From Puniceicoccaceae bacterium (lineage in GTDB: Bacteria; Verrucomicrobiota; Verrucomicrobiia; Opitutales; JAFGAQ01), in assembly GCA_028285755.1 (NCBI GenBank), contig JANQOQ010000010.1:1-64000 (forward strand): 64,000 bases of DNA. Reading direction: 5' to 3'. Shown one piece after another: positions 53,731-61,675 of this stretch (its first letter is position 1; each line of letters begins with the position of its first letter). The notes under the pieces are model-generated. The model did no database searches, had not been told where the DNA came from, and saw only the letters and a list, made by a program, of their open reading frames with translations. A program made the position numbers and the translations under genes.

Positions 53731-54588
53731 TCAGGCCTTAACTCTTTTAGCTATCTGGTATTGTTCGCCCAAGGATTCAATTCCCAGGCGGATCGTGTCG
53801 CCAGGTTGAATATACTCACGGGGTCGCATGCCAAAGCCGACACCAGCGGGAGTGCCTGTGGATATGATATCCCCCGGCAGTAATGTCATGAAGCGGCTGA
53901 TGTAGGCGATGAGGAAAGGTATACCGAATATGAGGTTAGAGGTGGAGCTGTCCTGCTTGCGCACACCGTTAACATCCAACCATAGTTTTAGGTTATGGGG
54001 GTCGGCTATTTCGTCCGGGGTAATCAGATAAGGTCCGACTGGAGCAAAGGTGTCTGCAGATTTGCCTTTATTCCACTGGCCGCCGAGATGGAATTGCCAG
54101 TGACGTTCCGAGTAGTCACACATGATCGTGTAGCCTGCGAGATAGTCCATAGCCTCGGCTTCTTCAACGTTACTAGCACGCTTGCCAATGACGAGTGCGA
54201 GCTCGACTTCCCAGTCAGTCATGGTGGCATCCTTAGGAAGAATTAAATCATCATAGGGGCCGCAGCAGGCGGTGGTCGACTTAAAGAAGAGTACGGGTTC
54301 TTCCGGGGGTTCGCCACCCGTCTCCTTGGCGTGGTCGGCATAGTTCAGGCCGATGCAAACGAGTTTGCTGGGTCGGCTAACAGGCATGCCGAGGCGTTCA
54401 TCCCGGTCTAATTCAAGGGCCCCGGGATAGCCGTCTTGCTGCCAGTCTTTCAGTTTTTGCAGTCCGTCATTCTCGAAGAATGTTTCATTATAATCGCCGA
54501 ATTCGGATGGAATTTGCAGGCGTCTGCCGTCGGCAGTGAGCATTGCGGGGGTTTCTTTGCCCGAGGGGCCTACACGAATGAGTTTCAT
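53731..54588 (-). CDS. fumarylacetoacetate hydrolase (FAH) family protein
   Basis: 285 residues from the ATG at 54588 (MKLIRVGPSGKE); an upstream ATG at 54627 is in frame but adds 13 unconserved residues. FAH motifs: KLVCIGLNYADHAKETGGEPPEE, PVLFFKSTTACCGPYDDLILP, TDWEVELALVIGKRA with metal Glu residues, GYTIMCDYSERHWQ, and GDIISTGTPAGVGFG. Close relatives hydrolyse 2,4-diketo-3-deoxy acids from L-fucose or L-rhamnose in the cytoplasm. No other genes of that route are in the window, so the substrate is inferred. It lies 66 bases upstream of the GH2-like gene on the same strand and is divergent from the FG-GAP gene. Confidence 0.85.
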   Translation of the reverse strand: MKLIRVGPSGKETPAMLTADGRRLQIPSEFGDYNETFFENDGLQKLKDWQQDGYPGALELDRDERLGMPVSRPSKLVCIGLNYADHAKETGGEPPEEPVLFFKSTTACCGPYDDLILPKDATMTDWEVELALVIGKRASNVEEAEAMDYLAGYTIMCDYSERHWQFHLGGQWNKGKSADTFAPVGPYLITPDEIADPHNLKLWLDVNGVRKQDSSTSNLIFGIPFLIAYISRFMTLLPGDIISTGTPAGVGFGMRPREYIQPGDTIRLGIESLGEQYQIAKRVKA

Positions 54589-54714
54589 GTTGATTGCAAT
54601 GGTTGTGAGGGTGTTGTTAAACGTCAAAACAAATCAAGTTTTTTGATGCCCGGTTATCGTTATGATTTGGTTTACTTTAGAGGTGTGTTCGCTTTTCACT
54701 GTCTATAGTATATT

Positions 54715-56085
54715 ATGCAACACTCCTTATTTTATATTTTAGTTTTTTGTTACCCCTTTCTTAGTGCGTTGGGTGTCGATTGGGGTACGCGGCGGGATCC
54801 CATATCCGGTGAATGGCCGATGCATACGATTTATCTGGGTGATAAACTGTGCAATGGGCTGGACGGCCGCGATATAAACGGGGATGGGCTTACGGACTAT
54901 GTTACTAATTATGAGGATAACGGAAATATCGTTATCATGTTTCATCCGGGCCTTGATAAGGCGAAGGAGCCCTGGCCATCCATCCTGATCGGGAATTTTC
55001 CTACTGCGGAGAGTTGCTGCTTTGGGGATGTAGACGGGGATGGAAATGCGGACGTAATTGTTGCGCATGGGGATCAGCGGGTCAGTGATGTGTCGGGTCT
55101 GGCAGTGATATGGAATCCGGGTATTGAGAGAGTCGACAAAGTGGAGGCCTGGGAGTCGAGTCAGGGGATTGCAGGTAGTGTTGAAATAGGAAATTACCTC
55201 TATGTGCGGGTCGCTGATATCGATCTGGATGATGCGATGGATATCATAGCAGGTGGCCGTGCCGAAGGCAAGACCGCCGCTCCGGTAACTGAGGAGACCC
55301 CCATCGTGGGTATGATTTGGTGTAAGGCTCCTGAAGATCCCGCCGAGCGCCGGGATGTGTCAAAGTGGGTCACCTACGAGATTGATAGCGATATCATCAG
55401 CGGGCACGGATTTGATTACGGGGATATGGATAATGATGGGGATATCGATATCGTACTCGCCAATCATGACTGGGGACTGGATAAACACCCGAGTGACCAA
55501 AGGAAGGCTGTCCAATGGTATGAAAACCCCGGTAAGTCCTATGAGAATGAATGGGAAAGGCATGTATTGGTGGATAATGAGGATGACTTTTATACGAAAC
55601 CTTTTGCCGCTGTCGGAGATTTAAACGGCGATCAACTCAATGATTTTGTTACGCTGGTCAATGATCGCATCTTGTATTTTGAGAATAAAGCAGAGGCTCC
55701 GGGAGTATTTGATCGTTTGGATATTGCCAAACCTGATTATGCCGATTGGCGGGCGCGGCCGCTCAAAATCGAGGATGTGAACCTTGATGGGCAGGCAGAC
55801 ATTGTTGTAGGATCTATCCATCATGATGGGCTTTTGCCAAGCGAAGTTGCCGCAGTGTATTGGATGGAATTTTCAGGTGAAACACCTGCTGATGCAGACT
55901 GGATAACCCACGTTGTGAAGTGGGGGGATGGCTGGCACGGTGGCAGACGCCATAAGTTTACCGGCGAAAAATGGGATATCATAACGTTTGCTGATGTGGA
56001 TATGGATGGGGACCTCGACATTGTTGCCAACTGCGAGGAGTATAATCCTATAAACGTTGTTTGGTTTGAAAACCCTCAGCGTTGA
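54715..56085 (+). CDS. secreted FG-GAP/VCBS-repeat protein
   Basis: 456 residues. Signal peptide about 5-20 (cut near LG/VD). Seven EF-like D-x-[DN]-x-D-G/x-x-D calcium loops are spread evenly: DINGDGLTDYV, DVDGDGNADVIV, DIDLDDAMDII, DMDNDGDIDIVLA, DLNGDQLNDFV, DVNLDGQADIVVG and DVDMDGDLDIVAN. This gives a seven-bladed propeller. Such proteins bind or lyse polysaccharides (some are PL families) or mediate adhesion; no catalytic motif is recognised. It is divergent from the FAH-family gene and upstream of a sigma-FecR-receptor unit. Confidence 0.85.
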   Translation: MQHSLFYILVFCYPFLSALGVDWGTRRDPISGEWPMHTIYLGDKLCNGLDGRDINGDGLTDYVTNYEDNGNIVIMFHPGLDKAKEPWPSILIGNFPTAESCCFGDVDGDGNADVIVAHGDQRVSDVSGLAVIWNPGIERVDKVEAWESSQGIAGSVEIGNYLYVRVADIDLDDAMDIIAGGRAEGKTAAPVTEETPIVGMIWCKAPEDPAERRDVSKWVTYEIDSDIISGHGFDYGDMDNDGDIDIVLANHDWGLDKHPSDQRKAVQWYENPGKSYENEWERHVLVDNEDDFYTKPFAAVGDLNGDQLNDFVTLVNDRILYFENKAEAPGVFDRLDIAKPDYADWRARPLKIEDVNLDGQADIVVGSIHHDGLLPSEVAAVYWMEFSGETPADADWITHVVKWGDGWHGGRRHKFTGEKWDIITFADVDMDGDLDIVANCEEYNPINVVWFENPQR

Positions 56086-56243
56086 GAGGCTGAAGATTCT
56101 GCTAATCGCACCTGATGATCGGAGGGATCATCGGGTTATGATACGGTTGATATCTGGCGAGTGCATACCTGCTAATTATCAAAGCAAATCAATGCTTGTG
56201 ATTTTGGCTGATCGCTGGCACGTTTAAATATTACTTTGATTTT

Positions 56244-56804
56244 GTGAGCATGGATTCTGGTGAACATCGCAATATGGGTTACGATGATACTACTCATACC
56301 CAGTGGTATGAGGCGTATCTGAAACCGCATGAGCTGATCATCCGGAATTGGTTGAAAAGTCGATATAATAATCAGGTAGAAGTAGATGATATTATCCAGG
56401 ATGCGCTGATACGGGTAATGAAAGCGCGTGAGACATGTGAGCTCAAATCCCCCAAATCTTACTTTTTTGCAACCGCGCGTAATTTGGCGATTAACAGTCT
56501 GCGCAAGAAAAAGGCGGTCCTCTTCAGTGAACCGGAGGTGGATGTTGAGGCCATGAATTTGCTGGACGATGGTCAATCAGTGGATGAGACCGTAGCCCGC
56601 AATCACGAACTGGAGATTTTAACACGGGCTATACAAACCTTGCCCGACCGTTGTCGCAAAATTTTTACCTTAAGCAAGGTTTATGGAATGACGTATGAGG
56701 AAATAGCCAAAGAAATGGGTATTTCCTTTCACACCGTTTCCAGCCAAATTGCGATTGGTTTGGTAAAGTGCAGGGAGTATATGCGTCATCATGGTAGAGA
56801 TTAG
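56244..56804 (+). CDS. ECF sigma factor, FecI type
   Basis: 186 residues from GTG 56244; the ATG at 56250 is an equally good start. Region 2: VEVDDIIQDALIRVMKA and PKSYFFATARNLAINSLRKKK. Region 4: LPDRCRKIFTLSKVYGMTYEEIAKEMGIS. A weak promoter (TTGGCT, 17 bases, AATATT) ends about 12 bases before the GTG. It is the third FecI paralog in the window and heads a triplet with the FecR gene 7 bases downstream. Confidence 0.9.
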   Translation: MSMDSGEHRNMGYDDTTHTQWYEAYLKPHELIIRNWLKSRYNNQVEVDDIIQDALIRVMKARETCELKSPKSYFFATARNLAINSLRKKKAVLFSEPEVDVEAMNLLDDGQSVDETVARNHELEILTRAIQTLPDRCRKIFTLSKVYGMTYEEIAKEMGISFHTVSSQIAIGLVKCREYMRHHGRD

Positions 56805-56811
56805 GTTATAA

Positions 56812-57834
56812 ATGAAGCAGGAGAGTTCAGAAGAAAAGCGAATAGACCAGGAAGCTGCGGATTGGGTGGCCAAAAAGATTGGTGGCTTTAGTGCTGAAGA
56901 GCAGGATGCTTTTTTTGATTGGTTGGCTAAGGATCCGCGCCACAGTAATGCAATTTCTGAGCACGAACAATTGTGGAAGCAGATGGATCGCCTCGTGGAA
57001 TGGATGCCCGAGCACAGTGACAAGCCCAATGAGGATTTACTCAAGTACAAAAAGCGCGAGAGTTGGTATTACTGGCTAGGAGGAATTGCTGCAGCGCTAG
57101 TATTGGGTATCGTTACGCTGAGTTTCTTCAGTAATAGTTCCGAAATTACAGAATCTTACGTGAATCAGAGTTTTGTTGCCAATACCTACGAAAGCCACGA
57201 GCTTGCCGATGGTTCAGTAGTCGAGATGAATAGTGGGGCAGCGCTCAAAGTTAATTACACGGATATTGAGCGCCGAGTTGAGTTGGTATCCCGGGAAGCC
57301 CATTTCCGCGTAAGTAAAGATCCTCAACGACCTTTTGTAGTGAGTGCTGCGGGCTTTGAAATACGGGCAGTGGGCACTGCTTTTAATGTGAAGTTGGATC
57401 AGGATATTGTGGAGGTGATTGTTACGGAGGGGCGTGTACAGATCACTGGCGACAGCAATGTTGATAGCGAACAGGTCATAAAAGGGGATTTAGAGGTAGG
57501 GCAGCGATCGATTGTCACTCTGGCGAAACCGGAGACTTCACCGTCCATTCAAATTTACGATACGACGATCCAGGAAATGAATCAAAGGCTAGAGTGGAAA
57601 CCTGAGCTACTGGCATTTGATTCAGAGCCGCTTGCAGTGGTTGTAGAGGCATTTAATCGACTGAATACACTGCAGATTATCATAGCTGATGAAGCCCTGG
57701 CGGAAAAGGAAATCGTAGCCACATTCCGCTCCTCCAATGTGATGCATATGATCGAGCTGCTAAAATTAACGATGGATGTATCGGTGGAATTTACAGAGGA
57801 AAATACTGTCATTATCAATGATTTAGCCAATTAG
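56812..57834 (+). CDS. FecR-like anti-sigma/sensor protein
   Basis: 340 residues. N-terminal domain (10-60) with AADWVAKKIGGFSAEEQDAFFDWLAKDPRHSNA. One transmembrane helix at about 87-104 (GGIAAALVLGIVTLSFF). FecR domain (about 115-220): GSVVEMNSGAALKVNY, REAHFRVSKDPQRPFVV, AVGTAFNVKLDQDIVEVIVTEG. The STN-like C-terminus has EIVATFRSSNVMHMIELL. It lies between its sigma factor and the STN receptor at 57944 and is closest by motif to the FecR at 31978. Confidence 0.9.
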   Translation: MKQESSEEKRIDQEAADWVAKKIGGFSAEEQDAFFDWLAKDPRHSNAISEHEQLWKQMDRLVEWMPEHSDKPNEDLLKYKKRESWYYWLGGIAAALVLGIVTLSFFSNSSEITESYVNQSFVANTYESHELADGSVVEMNSGAALKVNYTDIERRVELVSREAHFRVSKDPQRPFVVSAAGFEIRAVGTAFNVKLDQDIVEVIVTEGRVQITGDSNVDSEQVIKGDLEVGQRSIVTLAKPETSPSIQIYDTTIQEMNQRLEWKPELLAFDSEPLAVVVEAFNRLNTLQIIIADEALAEKEIVATFRSSNVMHMIELLKLTMDVSVEFTEENTVIINDLAN

Positions 57835-57911
57835 CCTCCGTTGCCTATTTAATGGTTCTGAAAGAATTTTTATTTTTTTTTGGTTATATCGTTTTCTTGA
57901 AATTGTCACGA

Positions 57912-57929
57912 GGGTGTGAAGTCACACCC
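57912..57929 (+). promoter_or_regulatory. leader hairpin before STN receptor
   Basis: GGGTGTG (57912-57918) and CACACCC (57923-57929) form a perfect 7-bp stem with an AAGT loop, 14 bases before the ATG at 57944. No T run follows, so it is not a terminator; it may protect or gate the receptor mRNA. Confidence 0.45.
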
Positions 57930-57943
57930 CTATTCGAATTATA

Positions 57944-60900
57944 ATGAAACATGCCCCTCTATTCAGTGCATTATGGTGCAAAGTATATGGGCCGCTGTTT
58001 TTAATTTTTTTGGGAGTGTGCTTCACCAGCCAGCTGGTATCAGCAACTGTGGAGACACAGCCCAGGAGCTTCAGCATACCCAGAGGCGAAGCGCTCGTTA
58101 CTTTGCAAGCGTTAGCCCGTCAGGCAAGTGTGGATATATTCTACTCTGCCGAGGGGGTAGAGGGCGTCATGACTCCTTCTCTCATTGGAGTTTATACGCC
58201 TCAGGAGGCTTTCGATATCGTGCTGGCAGGAACTTCGCTGGCTGCATTCCAACATGAGGAATCCGGCGCATTTGTTATCCGTAGGGTAACCGATACAGCG
58301 AAAACAACTGAACCCAAAACAAACCAGACAGACGATATGACAAATCGAAGTTTTATGAAAACCTTCAGGCAGGCGCTTATTTCCATGGGCCTGGCCTTGA
58401 GTGCATCCGGTGCGATCGCGCAGGATGACACGGACGAAGACGTGTTGATTCTCTCTCCCTTTGTGATTCAGGGAGATGAGGAAGTAGGATATCAGGCAAC
58501 GCAGACTCTGGGTGGAACCCGCTTACGGGCTGACCTGCGCGATATTGGCTCGGCGATATCCGTAGTGACCGAGACCTTCCTTGAAGATACCGGATCCAAT
58601 GAACTCCAGGACTTTCTGGTATATACGACCAGTACGGAAGTAGGAGGTATTGGCGGTAATTTTGCCGGTGGGGGCGGCGATTTTAACAATGTGATCCGCA
58701 ATCCGCAAAATAGCACCCGTCTTCGCGGCCTTGGCTCTGCAGACCTTACGCGTAATTATTACCTGACGAATATCCCGATGGATACCTACAACACGACCCG
58801 GGTGGATATCCAGCGCGGACCTAATGCCATCCTGTTTGGTTTGGGGAGTCCTGCGGGTATTATCAATAATACCCTGGTGCGTGCGGAATTTACCACCTAT
58901 ACCGAGCTTGCCTTTATGGCGGACTCTTTCGGTGGGTATAGAGGCTCCTTCCGCATTAATCGTGAGGTGTTGGATGATCGGCTTGCGGTATTTATTGCGG
59001 GCTTAAATGAAGAGAAGAAGTTTGAGCAGGATGCGGCTTTTGATGATGATCGCCGTATTTACACTGCGATTAATCTCAAAATCACGGATTCTACGACGCT
59101 GACTGCGAATCTTGAAGTGGGTGACATCATTGCGAACCGTCCACGTCCCGGACCTCCGCTCGATTACATTACGCCCTGGTATACTTATGGCCGTCCAGTA
59201 TGGGATACTTTCGATACGAACCGCTTGCCTCCACCCGTTGGGCGCAATAATGGCTTGCATGGTACAACTGCAGATTTCCTGTTTGGTCCGGGTGAGTATT
59301 ATTTTGATCCGACATCTAGCACTCCTGATCCTCTTGGGGGTGAGGGTCTCGTGAATGGGCGTGTAACGCAGGGCGCCGGTCCGTTACTTTCAGGATCATT
59401 TTTGCCGATTGAGTTGCTCGCTCAGCGCTATGGCCGAAATGGCCCTTTAATTGAGGGAGTCCCGGCCTTTGGTCCGGATGCTGCGTTTTGGATCACACCG
59501 TCCATACTGGATGACCGTATCTTTGATTTTCGGGAAATCTTGGCAGAGGGGCCGAATTCCGGGCAGCGTGCGGAGTTTGAGGCTTACAATTTTACACTGG
59601 AGCAACAATTACTGGATGGGGACGCGGGTATCGAGTTGGCATTTGACAAGCAAACTTATACTACTGAAAATTTCAGTGGCATTTCAGGTGCCCGAAATTT
59701 TGGATTATACTTAGATTTTAATCGCCAATTATTGGACGGGCGTCCTAACCCCAACTTTGGGGGTATTGCTTCTTATTCCACCAATTTAGGCAATGACACT
59801 TATAATGAGCGTGAGGCGATCCGGGCAACCGCGTATTATGATCTGGATTTTGTGGAAAAGATGGGCGATTCGACGCTGACCAATATTCTGGGTAAGACCA
59901 TTTTTACGGCCCTTTACAATACGCAGACGGTTGATTCAGGATTTAATAATTACCGGGATACGCCAGATCCCATTGTAGGTGATATCCAGCCGAATATGTT
60001 TACCAATGGTAATTTATGGAATGCCTCGAACTACCGAGCATATCCGGTTTCCGGATTACCGGAGGGTCAGACCCTCGTCGACCTGGCGAGCGCAGCTGAC
60101 CTGGTTAATATTGATATCGGAGGTATCACAGCGCGTCAACCCAAGCGGGACGTAGGGACATTCAGTATGTGGAGCCAGGCGAATCAACAGTTTGAGACTT
60201 TTGAGATCCCCATTTATCATCAGTTCAACCGACCTGAATTGGCAGCACTTTCCGGAGATCGTAACCGCAATGTGATCGATTCCTATGCCGTGATCGCACA
60301 GAGCTATTTGTTCTGGGAAAACCTGGTTACAACGATTGGTTGGCGCAGGGATGAAGTAGAACAGTTTAATGCCGGTTCGGCTCCGAATAATCCGGATTTT
60401 GCGAATCGTCGGGTGAATATTGCCGACCCCAATTGGCGTTTGCCAGATGAGCCGGGTCTGGATTTGGCAGAGGAGGTTTGGAGCTATAGCGGCGTTTTCC
60501 ATATGCCTGACTTCATCATGGAGAATCTTCCCTGGAATTCTGAGCTGAGCTTCCACTACAGTGAATCCAGTAATTTTATTCCTCAGGGTCGTCGTATCGA
60601 TTTGGAAAACAATACCATTTCGCCGCCAACCGGAGAGACTACAGAATATGGGTTTACAGTATCGCTCTTCGATCGCAAACTCTACCTGAGAGTCAACTGG
60701 TATGAGACTTCACAGTTGAATGTGGGTGGATATGGCCCGAATGTAGCCAGCGTAACCACACGTATTCTACGTCAAGGTCTGGAGTCCTTTGCGGACAATG
60801 ATCCCGTGAATGCGGGCTTCCAAATCTCAGATATCCCTATACCCACAGGGCCCATTCTTGATATCCGAGGCTTCGAGTTTGATTTTGAAAATCTGACTGC

Positions 60901-61600
60901 CTTTGAATCCCCGGATACTGCGCTTTCCGGAACGAGCGACCTGGTATCTGAGGGAACGGAAATTGAGCTGAACTATAACCCGATTCCCAATTGGACGATG
61001 GTGCTGAATGTTTCTCAGACCAAAGCATCCCGGGATAACACATCCCCAAGTTTTGCGCGGTTCATCGATGAGTTTATGATTCCTGAATTCGTCAATTCAT
61101 CTTTCGGGGATTTTGTAATCACCGCGATTCCGAACAGACCTACTGTAAGAGAGTTGGCGCAGGCTGAAATAAATAACTTCCGTCTACGCCAGTTTCAGGA
61201 TGGCGGGCCTGTCGGTGAACTGAAGGAGTGGCAGTGGTCTTTCATTACCAACTATGAGTTCATCGAAGGTGATCTCGAAGGTTTTGGAGTGGGCGGTGCA
61301 ATGCGCTGGCAGGATGAGTCTTCCATTGGTTTCCGGGTAATCGAAGATCCTGAGTTGGGCTTTATTCAGGATGTAACCGATCCCTTCTTCGGCCCAACCG
61401 ACTTTAAGGTAGATGCCTGGGTTAGTTATAAAAAGAAGATTCTGGATGATAAGGTGGACTGGAGAATCCAGCTGAACGTTCGTAATCTGCTCAATGATGA
61501 CGACCTGATTCCGATCGCGGTGCAGCCGACGGGTGAAACGGCACGTGTGCTTATCCCTGAACCCTTGAAGTTTGAGCTGAGCACTAAGTTCAGTTTTTAA
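57944..61600 (+). CDS. STN-domain TonB-dependent receptor with internal signal-peptide-like segment
   Basis: 1218 residues. First signal segment about 16-34 (LVSA/TV). STN domain about 40-115 (RSFSIPRGEALVTLQALARQ, GVYTPQEAFDIVLAG). A polar linker leads to a second signal-peptide-like stretch at about 132-160 (Met at 58337; KTFRQALISMGLALSASG, ending AIAQ). Then LILSPFVIQGD, the plug (TRVDIQRGPNAILFGLGSPAG) and a long barrel ending ELSTKFSF with terminal Phe. Along its length it resembles the receptor at 27994 (YNTTRV.., FEGDLEGFGVGGAMRWQD-like blocks). It is the last gene of the third sigma-FecR-receptor triplet and is followed by a strong terminator. Confidence 0.9.
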   Translation: MKHAPLFSALWCKVYGPLFLIFLGVCFTSQLVSATVETQPRSFSIPRGEALVTLQALARQASVDIFYSAEGVEGVMTPSLIGVYTPQEAFDIVLAGTSLAAFQHEESGAFVIRRVTDTAKTTEPKTNQTDDMTNRSFMKTFRQALISMGLALSASGAIAQDDTDEDVLILSPFVIQGDEEVGYQATQTLGGTRLRADLRDIGSAISVVTETFLEDTGSNELQDFLVYTTSTEVGGIGGNFAGGGGDFNNVIRNPQNSTRLRGLGSADLTRNYYLTNIPMDTYNTTRVDIQRGPNAILFGLGSPAGIINNTLVRAEFTTYTELAFMADSFGGYRGSFRINREVLDDRLAVFIAGLNEEKKFEQDAAFDDDRRIYTAINLKITDSTTLTANLEVGDIIANRPRPGPPLDYITPWYTYGRPVWDTFDTNRLPPPVGRNNGLHGTTADFLFGPGEYYFDPTSSTPDPLGGEGLVNGRVTQGAGPLLSGSFLPIELLAQRYGRNGPLIEGVPAFGPDAAFWITPSILDDRIFDFREILAEGPNSGQRAEFEAYNFTLEQQLLDGDAGIELAFDKQTYTTENFSGISGARNFGLYLDFNRQLLDGRPNPNFGGIASYSTNLGNDTYNEREAIRATAYYDLDFVEKMGDSTLTNILGKTIFTALYNTQTVDSGFNNYRDTPDPIVGDIQPNMFTNGNLWNASNYRAYPVSGLPEGQTLVDLASAADLVNIDIGGITARQPKRDVGTFSMWSQANQQFETFEIPIYHQFNRPELAALSGDRNRNVIDSYAVIAQSYLFWENLVTTIGWRRDEVEQFNAGSAPNNPDFANRRVNIADPNWRLPDEPGLDLAEEVWSYSGVFHMPDFIMENLPWNSELSFHYSESSNFIPQGRRIDLENNTISPPTGETTEYGFTVSLFDRKLYLRVNWYETSQLNVGGYGPNVASVTTRILRQGLESFADNDPVNAGFQISDIPIPTGPILDIRGFEFDFENLTAFESPDTALSGTSDLVSEGTEIELNYNPIPNWTMVLNVSQTKASRDNTSPSFARFIDEFMIPEFVNSSFGDFVITAIPNRPTVRELAQAEINNFRLRQFQDGGPVGELKEWQWSFITNYEFIEGDLEGFGVGGAMRWQDESSIGFRVIEDPELGFIQDVTDPFFGPTDFKVDAWVSYKKKILDDKVDWRIQLNVRNLLNDDDLIPIAVQPTGETARVLIPEPLKFELSTKFSF

Positions 61601-61625
61601 TATTCAACTATTAGAGTGTATTAAG

Positions 61626-61653
61626 AAGGCGAGCTGGGGGGCTCGCCTTTTTT
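61626..61653 (+). terminator. rho-independent terminator after STN receptor
   Basis: AAGGCGAGC (61626-61634) pairs perfectly with GCTCGCCTT (61641-61649), loop of six, then a T run. It lies between two convergent receptor genes. Confidence 0.9.
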
Positions 61654-61675
61654 CATTTTGAACTGATTGTATGAA

